This document shows positions 1 to 6,896 of a stretch of 24,825 nucleotides of DNA, in pieces. Within the stretch, counting starts at the first letter, position 1; every line of letters begins with the position of its first letter. Origin of the DNA: DATLBA01 sp035527275 (GTDB taxonomy: Bacteria; Planctomycetota; Phycisphaerae; FEN-1346); contig DATLBA010000065.1 of NCBI GenBank assembly GCA_035527275.1, positions 1 through 24,825 of the forward strand. Direction: 5' to 3'. The notes under the pieces were generated by a model, which did no database searches, was not told the DNA's origin, and worked only from the letters and a program-made list of their open reading frames with translations. Both the position numbers and the translations under genes were made by a program.

Positions 1-165
1 GCTGTCGCCTTTGGAGCGGCTCGTCAGGGCGATGCCGAGGACCTTCGAGGCGATGCGGGCGTCGTCGTAGAACATCTCGTAGAAGTCGCCCATGCGGAAA
101 AAGAGAATGGCGTCCGGATACTTGGCCTTAATCCGCTTGAACTGCTTCATCGCGGGCGTCGTCAT
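1..165 (-). CDS. mutS: DNA mismatch repair protein MutS, N-terminal 55 residues (cut by window edge)
   Basis: MutS recognises mismatched and looped-out bases and starts methyl-independent or methyl-directed repair. The visible 55 residues begin MTTPAMKQFKRIKAKYPD and contain FFRMGDFYEMFYDDA, the hallmark of the mismatch-binding domain I. The Phe-x-Glu of GDFYE is the pair that stacks on and contacts the mispaired base in known MutS proteins. The ATG at 163-165 is preceded by GGAAGG about 8 bases upstream, which supports this start. The rest of the gene (core, clamp and ATPase domains) lies outside the window, so completeness cannot be judged. The family assignment from the domain I motif is secure. 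Confidence 0.93.
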   Translation of the reverse strand, partial: MTTPAMKQFKRIKAKYPDAILFFRMGDFYEMFYDDARIASKVLGIALTSRSKGDS

Positions 166-400
166 GACGCGAGAGCCTTCCTGCAACCTGAACTCTGAGA
201 CCCGAGATTTCAGATAACCAATCCGTGACGCCGAACCGTGAGTTTTGAGCCTCAGCACGAACGCCGATAGTTACAGCCCCAATCAGGGGCACGGGACTTC
301 GGCTTCCCGCGCCCCGCAGCGCCTCGCGGGCGCAGTCGGTAGGATAACCGAAAACCCATGTGAAGGGAAGCCAGAGAACCAGGCTTACCAGGCCGGGACT
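166..400. other. Intergenic gap between mutS and the metalloprotease gene
   Basis: No convincing gene is present in these 235 bases, which separate the start of mutS from the 3' end of the protease gene. A perfect hairpin GCCCC-aatca-GGGGC lies at 276-290. It is downstream of the protease stop but has no T-run, so it is at best a weak terminator candidate. The mutS promoter should be here, but I could not find a clear -35/-10 pair. Confidence 0.4.
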
Positions 401-1681
401 TCAGCGCTTGGCGGCAGGGGGGCGCTTGCACTTGTCGACGCGGACGCGGATCAGCCAGTCGCCCCGCTCGAACAGCCGGCCGACCTTGCCTGGCAGCCCC
501 GAGAGCGACTGCCCGCTGCCCGCGGCGTCGTAATGGACGAACACGCCCTTCGAGGCCGTCGGGTTGAACCCCACGCAGACGATGAATTCCGGCGGCACGA
601 GTGTGGGCGTGACCGGCAAGGCCACCCACTTGGCGTCGGAGAAGACCGAGTACGGGAATGTGAGCTCGGCGAAGGGCTTGAAGTCCGCGTCGCACAGCCA
701 GACCTGGAACGTGTCCCCCTGCTCCGGCCGGCCGTAGCGGGCGCCGTAGACGGCCACGGCCGTCACGCACCAGCCTTCTGCGGCGGTCTTGAACCGGACG
801 GCGTGGCCGCCGCCGGCCATGCTCGACTTGCCGGACGGCGTGCCGTCATCGTACTTCAGTGCGACGGGGCGGCCAGCCAGATCCTTCGGGCCGAACTGCT
901 TCGTGACGAACATGCTTTTTTCACGCTTGGCCACCAGGACGGGCTCCGCCTTCTGCCACCAGGCCTTGAGCGGCTTGTCGCTGCGTCCGGCCAAAAGGAC
1001 CTTCTTGAGCGTCGGGCCCGGGTCGGTGGGATCGGTCTTCGCATCGCCCCACGACTTGAAGATCGGCGCGATGCCCTTGTCGCCGACGATCTCCGCGAGT
1101 TCCATCCAGAGGGCAGCCCCGTCGTCGGCCTCGTCGCGGCGCGCGGCAGCGATCTGACGTTTGAGCCGCGCCATCCCGTCGGCGCGGTAATCATACTTGT
1201 CCGGCCACAGGTCGGGCCCCTCGCGCTCATAGACGGCGTCCACCAGGCGCGAGCCCACGTAGTGGGCCCAACCTTCGGCGGCGGCGGTCGTCATCCAGCC
1301 GCGGTTCTTAATGGGCCGGTACTGGGCCAGGTGCCCGATCTCGTGGCACAGGCCGTAGATGTGAAAAATCCCGGTTGTCTGTGGTTTGCGAAGATCGCGC
1401 TCCGCGCGCACGGTCAGGAAGAATCGATCCTGGCCGTCGTTGAACAACCGCACGCTCTGGTCGAGCCGGACGCTTACATGAATCGTCTCCGGCATGTCAA
1501 ACGTGAATGTCTCAACGGCAACCGCCCTGGCCGCCTCGACCGCGCGGGCGATCGCCTCGGCGTGTTGCTCGCTGATGTCGCTGTAGGTAACCGCAACATG
1601 GTCCGTGCGATATACCTGCTCATCCGCATGCGAGGCAGCGCACAAGGCCAAGCCCGCCCCCATCACCACCAGCCACTTCAC
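401..1681 (-). CDS. Secreted HEIGH zinc metalloprotease-like protein with C-terminal beta-rich domain
   Basis: Predicted exported 426-residue protein. I place the start at the GTG 1679-1681 because AGGAG lies just upstream and the product then begins with a textbook signal peptide (MKWLVVMGAGLALCAASHA, likely cut after A19); an upstream in-frame ATG at 1753 would bury it. Residues 110-117 read GLCHEIGH, the HExxH zinc site of MA-clan metallopeptidases, and E136 in AAAEGWAHYVG fits a gluzincin-type third zinc ligand. Residues about 275-420 form a separate region opening with YDDGTPSGKSSMAGGGHAVRF-like sequence, rich in beta-strand patterns; I have no firm function for it. The substrate is unknown. 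The catalytic assignment is inferred from the motif alone, and the protein could instead be a non-proteolytic relative. It stands alone, with 126 bases to the next gene upstream. Confidence 0.75.
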   Translation of the reverse strand: MKWLVVMGAGLALCAASHADEQVYRTDHVAVTYSDISEQHAEAIARAVEAARAVAVETFTFDMPETIHVSVRLDQSVRLFNDGQDRFFLTVRAERDLRKPQTTGIFHIYGLCHEIGHLAQYRPIKNRGWMTTAAAEGWAHYVGSRLVDAVYEREGPDLWPDKYDYRADGMARLKRQIAAARRDEADDGAALWMELAEIVGDKGIAPIFKSWGDAKTDPTDPGPTLKKVLLAGRSDKPLKAWWQKAEPVLVAKREKSMFVTKQFGPKDLAGRPVALKYDDGTPSGKSSMAGGGHAVRFKTAAEGWCVTAVAVYGARYGRPEQGDTFQVWLCDADFKPFAELTFPYSVFSDAKWVALPVTPTLVPPEFIVCVGFNPTASKGVFVHYDAAGSGQSLSGLPGKVGRLFERGDWLIRVRVDKCKRPPAAKR

Positions 1682-1807
1682 GGCGATCTCCTTTCGCAAA
1701 TCCCAACCGCCGACGGACCGTGGACTCCAGAACGCCCTCTTGCTCATCCCCATAGACGCACAGCGCCCTCGGTCGGTTCCGAATTTTCACGGGCGGTGCC
1801 GCCGCGG

Positions 1808-2374
1808 CTACGGATTCGGCGCGGCCAGTTGGAGGCTCTTCAGGATGCGCCAGAGGATGCGCTGTTCGAGCCGGTCGTCGCGGTCCACGCCGGTCCAGCG
1901 GAAGCGGCTCGGGTCAAGTTCTTCCAGGCGCTTCAGTTCCGAGATGTCGTCGTATTCGTACAGGCTGTATGCTTCGCCGATGCCCTCGGGCCCCGTGCCG
2001 GGCGCCGACAGCCGCTCCTTCACCACCTTGACGAAGACTTCGGATCCCTTCTCGGTGGGCTTAACGGCAAGCGCGACGCGGCGACGAACCGTGTGGAGGC
2101 TGGCTTCCAGGCGCTGGTCGTTGCCGACCGTGTCCTCGCGCCAGAACTCGAACCACGAGGCGCCGGTCAACGGTCGCGTCGCCAGTTCCCCTTTCCTGGC
2201 GGGGGGATACTCGACCTCGAACCGAAGTTCCGTGAGGATGCGCCGGGCGACCTTCTCGGCCGTCTCCGGATCCGTGTCTCGGAGCAGCATCGGATTGTCG
2301 AGTCGCGCGACCTGGCCGCATCCCGACGCCAGAAGCGCCAGAGCCGCCGCGAAGACGCCCATCGCATGCCTCAT
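1808..2374 (-). CDS. Small predicted lipoprotein, function unknown
   Basis: Protein of 188 residues beginning MRHAMGVFAAALALLASGCGQ: a signal sequence ending in the lipobox LASG-C19, so it should be lipidated and anchored to a membrane. The mature part is soluble and polar, without recognisable catalytic motifs; residues 40-60 (AEKVARRILTELRFEVEYP) and a run of beta-type segments up to residue 125 suggest a compact alpha/beta fold. Its ATG (2372-2374) overlaps the TGA of pyruvate kinase in the form ATGA, with GGAGGAAAGGG upstream, so the two are translationally coupled. A longer in-frame opening to 2644 exists but lies inside the pyruvate kinase gene and would remove the signal peptide from the N terminus. 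I do not recognise the family. Confidence 0.75.
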   Translation of the reverse strand: MRHAMGVFAAALALLASGCGQVARLDNPMLLRDTDPETAEKVARRILTELRFEVEYPPARKGELATRPLTGASWFEFWREDTVGNDQRLEASLHTVRRRVALAVKPTEKGSEVFVKVVKERLSAPGTGPEGIGEAYSLYEYDDISELKRLEELDPSRFRWTGVDRDDRLEQRILWRILKSLQLAAPNP

Positions 2375-3831
2375 CCGCCGCCCCTTTCCTCCGGCTGCGC
2401 CACCGTGTGGACGCGAAGTGTGTCGGTGCCGCCGGGTCGGCCCGGGAACTGACCGCTGATTATAAGCATGCGGTCGCCGTCGGCAACCAATTTCCGCTCC
2501 AGCGCCATCTGTTCGGCCACAGCGGCCAGGTTCTCGCTGCCGAGCAGGTCGGGATGGTGAACCGGCAGGACGCCGCGGTAAAGGGCCATCCGGCGGCAGG
2601 TGTCGGCCCGGCCGCTGACCGCCAGGATCGGCACGCCGAGCCATTGCTTCGACAGAAGCAGGGCCGTCGCTCCGCTGTGCGTCAGCGCGACGACCAGGGC
2701 GACGCCCAAGTCGCGCGCGATGCGGGCCGCACCGAGGACAATCGCCCGCTCGGCCCAGAGATACCGGTCGCCGACCGTCGCTGGGGCCGGCCAGTTGGAC
2801 GCCTCGACGTAATCCTCCGCCAGGTCGATGATGTGATCCATCGTTTCGACGGCGCGGACGGGATCGCGCCCGACGGCCGTCTCGCCCGAGAGCATCAGCG
2901 CGTCGGACCCGTCGAAGACGGCGTTGGCGACGTCCGAGACCTCGGCCCGCGTGGGTCGCGGCTTGGTAATCATCGACTGAAGCATCTGCGTCGCCGTGAT
3001 GACCGGCACGCCTGCCTGGGCCGCGCGGCGAATCAGGTCCTTCTGGACGATGGGGACGCGGGCGACGTCCATTTCGACGCCGAGGTCGCCGCGCGCCACC
3101 ATAATCGCGTCGGCCTCGGCCAGAATGGCGTCGATCTCGCCCAGGGCCTGGGGCTTTTCAATCTTGGCGACGAGGCCCGCCCGGCTGCCCGCCTCCGCGA
3201 TGCGGCGCTTCACCGTCCGCACTTCGTCCGCGCGGCGGACGAAACTCAGGCCCACGTAGTCCACCTCGTGCGCCAAGCCCCACTCCAGGTCTTTCCAATC
3301 CTTCTTGCTCACCGAGGGGGCGCCGATCTCGGTTTGGGGCAAGTTGACGCCCGCGCCGCTCTCCAGTTCGCCCTCGTCCTCGCTTTCCAGCACGAGGTGG
3401 TCCTCGGCCGCCTCCGCGACGCGCATGCGGACCGCGCCATCGCCGAACAGGACCGGTTCCCCCTCGGAGCAATCGTCCACGATGCCCGGGTAGGTGGTGG
3501 CAACGTCATCGGGCGAGGTCCCGGGCCCCAGATGGCGAAGCAAACGGATGGTTTGACCTGGGGCGACGGCGACCGGCGCGTCCCCTGGCGTGAGGAGGCG
3601 CAACTTCGGCCCGGCCAGGTCCTGAAGCACCGCCACGAACTTGCCGCGCTCATCCGCCGCCCGACGGACCGCTTCAATCAACCGGCCATGGGTTTCGTAA
3701 TCGCCATGGGCAAAATTTAAGCGCGCCACATCCATCCCGGCATCGATGAGGCGGCCGATCGTCGTCTCCTCAGAGGAAGCGGGCCCGAGGGTCGCAACAA
3801 TTGAGGTCAACCGTCTGGCAATGGGGCGCAT
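2371..3831 (-). CDS. pyk: Pyruvate kinase
   Basis: Cytoplasmic glycolytic enzyme converting phosphoenolpyruvate and ADP to pyruvate and ATP; 486 residues, normal for bacterial enzymes. Domain A starts with TSIVATLGPAS (9-19) and continues with GMDVARLNFAHGDYETH (32-48). The B-domain boundary is LQDLAGPKLRLL (69-80), where most relatives have a D-T/L-x-GPEIR form. Later come the catalytic/metal stretch VAKIEKPQAL and IMVARGDLGVEM, then VITATQMLQSMI, PTRAEVSDVANAV and DALMLSGETAVG, all strong pyruvate kinase signatures. The C-terminal domain includes VALTHSGATALLLS and VSGRADTCRRMALYRGV, typical of the regulatory domain. The ATG at 3831 has GGGAGAA upstream. The gene is coupled to the downstream lipoprotein gene. 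Its last codons run directly into that start. Confidence 0.97.
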   Translation of the reverse strand: MRPIARRLTSIVATLGPASSEETTIGRLIDAGMDVARLNFAHGDYETHGRLIEAVRRAADERGKFVAVLQDLAGPKLRLLTPGDAPVAVAPGQTIRLLRHLGPGTSPDDVATTYPGIVDDCSEGEPVLFGDGAVRMRVAEAAEDHLVLESEDEGELESGAGVNLPQTEIGAPSVSKKDWKDLEWGLAHEVDYVGLSFVRRADEVRTVKRRIAEAGSRAGLVAKIEKPQALGEIDAILAEADAIMVARGDLGVEMDVARVPIVQKDLIRRAAQAGVPVITATQMLQSMITKPRPTRAEVSDVANAVFDGSDALMLSGETAVGRDPVRAVETMDHIIDLAEDYVEASNWPAPATVGDRYLWAERAIVLGAARIARDLGVALVVALTHSGATALLLSKQWLGVPILAVSGRADTCRRMALYRGVLPVHHPDLLGSENLAAVAEQMALERKLVADGDRMLIISGQFPGRPGGTDTLRVHTVAQPEERGGG

Positions 3832-3954
3832 GGCGCCAATTCTCCCGGCCGAAGGACTACTTCCGCCTCAATCTTGGCTCCGCGGGCGGCCGGTGCAAGG
3901 AGATTTTCCGGCGACGGCCGGAGGAGGCCCGGCGCGCAAAAGTCAAAGCGGCGA

Positions 3955-3970
3955 TCCCGATACATCGGGA
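3955..3970. repeat. TCCCGAT-ac-ATCGGGA palindromic element, copy 1
   Basis: The sequence TCCCGATACATCGGGA has 7-base complementary arms around two central bases. The same arms recur at 13594-13609, 13656-13669 and, with one change, inside ribD at 18046-18063. Being repeated and palindromic, it looks like a short dispersed repeat rather than a site belonging to one gene. Confidence 0.7.
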
Positions 3971-4002
3971 CCGCACGCCAAAGCCGCCGGCGCGGCAAAA
4001 AA

Positions 4003-4068
4003 GATTCGCGTGCGGGGTATCCCGCGAACGCGGTCCCCCCCGACATGGGCTCACCCCGCACGCGAATC
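4003..4068. repeat. Perfect 16-bp inverted repeat with 34-base spacer
   Basis: GATTCGCGTGCGGGGT at 4003-4018 is exactly matched by its reverse complement ACCCCGCACGCGAATC at 4053-4068. The spacer is 34 bases long and contains a run of seven C. It lies about 70 bases downstream of the glycoside-hydrolase-like stop and about 170 upstream of pyruvate kinase, so a transcript end, an attenuator or a relic of an inserted element are all possible. No U-tract follows on either strand. Confidence 0.75.
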
Positions 4069-4110
4069 CGCATGGCGCGCGGTTCATCCCCGTGTGGCGG
4101 GTGGGACTTT

Positions 4111-4126
4111 ACCCGCCGTGGCGGGC
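4111..4126. repeat. ACCCGCC-gt-GGCGGG palindromic element, copy 1
   Basis: TTTACCCGCCGTGGCGGGC, with 6-base complementary arms, lies just downstream of the glycoside-hydrolase-like stop codon. Closely related elements lie at 13723-13740 (one arm plus TTTTACCCGCCG) and 15724-15749. Confidence 0.6.
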
Positions 4127-4138
4127 ACACGGCGCAAC

Positions 4139-6217
4139 TCAGGCGCGATACGTCATCTCGCGGATGGTTCGGCTCATGGGGTTCAGCGGGTCCTGCCTGA
4201 GGTTCAACTCGGCGGCCAGCCCCTGCCACAGCCAATCCCAGTTGCCGCCGGGGTAGTCGTACTGCTGGCCCTTGAAGAGCAGCACGTCCAGCGTCCAGGC
4301 AAAGACATAGACCGTGCCGGCGCCGATGCGGTGGCGGTATAAGAGCGGCCGGCCGGCGGCCTCGACAAGGATCTCCGCGCCCGCGATCGGCTCGACGGCG
4401 GTGAACCACCCATCTTCGGGCAACTCCCACGATTCCGTCTGCTCGGTGTTGAACCGGCTGTGGTGCGAGGCGATTCCATCCAGCCTCAGAAGGTTCTCAC
4501 GCCCGATGAGTTTCCTGCAACCGGCCAGTTCCGCCAGGGCCGCCACGGTGCGAGGCTTGACGTATGGATCGTCGAGCCTCTCGGGATGGGCCAGCGGCAG
4601 GAAGAGCGTCCCGCCGCGCGAAACGTATTCCCCGAGAATCTCCGGGATCTCCGGATGGTCGCGGTGGTACTCGGGGATACCCAGGATGACCAGCCGGTAC
4701 GGAGCGAGGTCGGCAGCGGTGATGAGCCTCTCGCCGGCGGAGGTGAAGGCTGCGTCGGCCAGGAGGCCTTGGCGGGCCAGCGACGTGAAGAGGCCGAAGC
4801 CCGTGCAGTTGGAGCGATAGCGGTAGAGGCTCTGGAAGATCGGCGCCGGGAACAGGACCAGCACCTCGTGGGGCGACTCGTAGGCGGCCTTGCCGGAAAG
4901 GCCGCGGGAGGTGCTCCGCACCAGCGGCGCCACGGGCCGCTCCGAGCCGTCAGGCCGCATGAGGCCCATCGTCTCGCCGGCCTGCGGGTAGAGTTTGCGG
5001 GCCTCTTCGAGGTCCATGTCCGGCGCCACGGCCGAGCGGGACAGTTCGTCATCCGAAAAGCACCAGTAGTTGATTCCATGCGCGCCGCAGGAGTAGATGA
5101 ACGAGTTGAAACGGTCGAGCATCAGCGCGTGTTCGTGTTCGGTGCGGACGCTGCGCGGGTGGCCGATGTCCGCCCCGTGGCAGAGGACCAGCGCCTTACC
5201 GGACCGCTGCATCCAGCGGACCAGCATCTGCACGTACCCGGCGTTCATGATCAGGTCCGTGTTCGGCTTGTCGGCCGCCGGCTCGACCAGCCAGGCCCGA
5301 GTCCGTTCGTCGGCGTGGCGCGGGCCGCGCATGCCCTCCCAGTTGTAGCATTCCAGCCACAATACGTCGGCCGTTGCCATCTCGGGCACCAGAACGCTGA
5401 TCGAACCGAAGGCAAATTCCGTGCCCTCCATGTCGTTGACGGTCAGTTGGCGCGGAGCAACCTGCTTGATTGCCGCATAGAGGCGGCTGTTGGTCTGGCT
5501 GATCAGCACCTGCTGCATCAGGCAGCATTCGAACGCCCGCGGATTGGACCGCGAGAAGTTGGCGGGCATCTCCGCCGGCAGGCGGATCGTCGTCCAATCC
5601 GACTCGTTGCTTTCCAGTTCCAGCAACTCCCGGGCCTTGGCGAAGTCGCCGCCGAATCGGCGCTGGAGCCACCGGGACCACGCCGAACGCACAGGCGCTC
5701 TGGGCCCAGGGTCGAGCCGCCCCGCCCGGCGCATGTAACCCAGGACCTCCGGTCGGTCGCCGTACCGCCGGGCGAACTCTAGGACGGTGTGCGTCATTGC
5801 CTTTTCCGCCTCGACGTGGACGGCCGGGTTCCAGACTTCCGTCCCGGCCTCGGCACCGGTCGCCTGGCACCATTGCTCCCGGCTGATGACCGTGCAGGGG
5901 AAGACCACCGCTCGAAGTTCTGAAGCGGCGATCTCGTCCAGGATGCGGCTAAGTTGGCCGAACATCTTCTCGTCGGGCTTGATGCCGCTGAAGAAACTGC
6001 CTCCCGGCACGAACAGGCCCATGGCGTTGAAACCCAGGTCGTTCATCTTGGCCAGGTCCCCGCGCAGGGATCTCATGTTGTGCTCGAAGTGCTCCCCCAT
6101 CCAGTTGGCGCCGCAGGAGCCGGGCCGCCGACCGAAGTACGTCGCGCCGTGCAGGAACCAGGGTTTCCCGTCCAGAATGAACTGCCCGCGATGGTCGGTG
6201 GTCACGAACGATGGCAT
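4139..6217 (-). CDS. Glycoside-hydrolase-like protein (GH42/GH35-type TIM barrel plus Rossmann-like domain)
   Basis: Large cytoplasmic-looking protein of 692 residues without a signal peptide. It opens with FILDGKPWFLHGATYFGRR (13-31) and DLAKMNDLGFNAMGLFVPGG (54-73), the pattern of the first strands of a (beta/alpha)8 glycosidase barrel. AWSRWLQRRFGGDFAKARELL (179-199) resembles the GH42 insertion that contacts the partner subunit. Residues about 448-545 (EVLVLFPAPIFQSLY, then YRLVILGIPEYH and LGEYVSRGGTLFLP) look like the flavodoxin-like trimerisation domain of GH42 beta-galactosidases; a C-terminal beta region follows. Against activity, the -NE- acid/base is missing where LGYMRRAGRLDPG (159-171) stands, and the second acid is not evident around LVLCHGADIGHP (343-354). 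The ATG 6217 has AAGGGA upstream. Fold confidence is moderate; the substrate is unknown. Confidence 0.65.
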   Translation of the reverse strand: MPSFVTTDHRGQFILDGKPWFLHGATYFGRRPGSCGANWMGEHFEHNMRSLRGDLAKMNDLGFNAMGLFVPGGSFFSGIKPDEKMFGQLSRILDEIAASELRAVVFPCTVISREQWCQATGAEAGTEVWNPAVHVEAEKAMTHTVLEFARRYGDRPEVLGYMRRAGRLDPGPRAPVRSAWSRWLQRRFGGDFAKARELLELESNESDWTTIRLPAEMPANFSRSNPRAFECCLMQQVLISQTNSRLYAAIKQVAPRQLTVNDMEGTEFAFGSISVLVPEMATADVLWLECYNWEGMRGPRHADERTRAWLVEPAADKPNTDLIMNAGYVQMLVRWMQRSGKALVLCHGADIGHPRSVRTEHEHALMLDRFNSFIYSCGAHGINYWCFSDDELSRSAVAPDMDLEEARKLYPQAGETMGLMRPDGSERPVAPLVRSTSRGLSGKAAYESPHEVLVLFPAPIFQSLYRYRSNCTGFGLFTSLARQGLLADAAFTSAGERLITAADLAPYRLVILGIPEYHRDHPEIPEILGEYVSRGGTLFLPLAHPERLDDPYVKPRTVAALAELAGCRKLIGRENLLRLDGIASHHSRFNTEQTESWELPEDGWFTAVEPIAGAEILVEAAGRPLLYRHRIGAGTVYVFAWTLDVLLFKGQQYDYPGGNWDWLWQGLAAELNLRQDPLNPMSRTIREMTYRA

Positions 6218-6522
6218 GCCTCGATCCCTTCTTGGTGTGCTGTCGCTGCCGGAAGTCGACCAGCAGCGAATCCTGGCGCGCTATCCGCAACTCCAGTACT
6301 GAACCGTGGTTGATTCTGTAGTGCTCGCCTTCGTAGTCCGGCCAACCTTCGGCCAGAACTTTGCTTTCTCCTTCTGTCAGAAAGAGGCTTCTGGCTTCGA
6401 GCAGGCCTTAGAGCCTATCCGAATAACCGGTCTCTGCTGCGGCTGGCTGCGAAGCCCGAGGCCGGTCCCGATCCCGGCGCGCCGGGATCGGGACCGGCCC
6501 AAAACGTCCTCGACGTGGCCGT
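6218..6522. other. Intergenic region upstream of the glycoside-hydrolase-like gene
   Basis: About 300 bases without a supportable gene. The first part should carry the promoter of the minus-strand gene ending at 4139, but I see no clear promoter hexamers. The outstanding feature is the long palindrome at 6460-6499. A plus-strand reading ending at 6302 looks superficially protein-like but overlaps the 5' end of the real gene. Confidence 0.5.
6460..6499. repeat. Perfect 40-bp palindrome
   Basis: Every base from 6460 to 6499 is complementary to its mirror base about the centre 6479/6480. The half-site reads GGCCGGTCCCGATCCCGGCG. The outer part contains TCCCGATC, as in the TCCCGAT..ATCGGGA elements elsewhere in the window. 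The central 14 bases CCCGGCGCGCCGGG recur at 15699-15712. With no spacer, it would form a cruciform or a very stable RNA hairpin with a minimal loop. Confidence 0.9.
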
Positions 6523-6830
6523 TCAGCCACGCCTCCGCCCGTTTGAACCTTCCGCCTTGGCCTCGAACTTCTCTCTCAGCGTGACCATGACCTGCCTCCA
6601 TCCTTCGGGAACGGGAAACCGGCCTCGTGCTATCGCCGGCCGACTCCGCCGCCGAGCAAATTCACGGTCATTATAATGCCCCCCCCACTTGCGCCTACCC
6701 GGATTCTCAATCTCTCTCGCGCCGAAGCCGGGCACGACAAGGCTGAAACTGGTGGCCGCGGGCATAACGGCGGCGGCAGAAGTGCGGCGGGATGAGCCCG
6801 GAGCCGATTAAGGCGTTGAAGGCCCGCGTG
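6523..6830 (-). pseudogene. Broken duplicate of the ADP-ribosylglycohydrolase leader and first codons
   Basis: Two blocks here match the 5' end of the intact gene at 6897-8009. Block 1 (6566-6650) matches 7987-8071 with three mismatches in 85 bases. It includes the same start codon (ATG at 6588) and the same first eight residues MVTLREKF. Block 2 (6754-6830) is identical to 8077-8153 over 77 bases. After MVTLREKF the frame continues with unrelated residues (EAKAEGSNGRRRG) and stops at 6523. Here the two blocks are 103 bases apart, versus 5 bases at the intact gene. This 103-base insert contains an eight-C run and the palindrome CATTATAATG. The remnant lies directly downstream of the intact gene, as expected after tandem duplication followed by loss of one gene body. 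Confidence 0.8.
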
Positions 6831-6896
6831 TCGGCTACCACGGGTCACGGCGAACTGCGTAAGGCTTCGTGCCCTTTGTGACTGTTGTGGTTCGTC

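Larger units (their letters stand above)
3832..4138. other. Intergenic gap with three inverted repeats, no gene
   Basis: This gap lies between the start of pyruvate kinase and the stop of the glycoside-hydrolase-like gene (both minus strand). I see no credible coding region: possible frames read through palindromes and are arginine/proline-rich. It holds one TCCCGAT..ATCGGGA element (3955-3970), a long-armed inverted repeat (4003-4068) and one ACCCGCC..GGCGGG element (4111-4126). Any of these could terminate transcription from the upstream gene, but none is followed by a clear T-run. Confidence 0.6.

Noticed and set aside
245..2452. A 735-codon open frame on the plus strand
   Set aside because: It is antisense to the metalloprotease and lipoprotein genes, has no domain-like pattern and is rich in R, P, A and H, as expected for a GC-rich shadow frame.
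2407..3720. A 437-codon open frame opposite pyruvate kinase
   Set aside because: It is a mirror of a strongly conserved gene, with no ribosome site or motif of its own.
6218..6302. Plus-strand reading ending VDQQRILARYPQLQY
   Set aside because: It looks like a protein C terminus, but the frame upstream is the antisense of the glycoside-hydrolase-like gene and no family was recognised.
6651..6753. TATAAT within CATTATAATG as a promoter
   Set aside because: The -10 is perfect, but no -35 lies 16-18 bases upstream on either strand, and the element is itself a palindrome in the insert of the broken copy.
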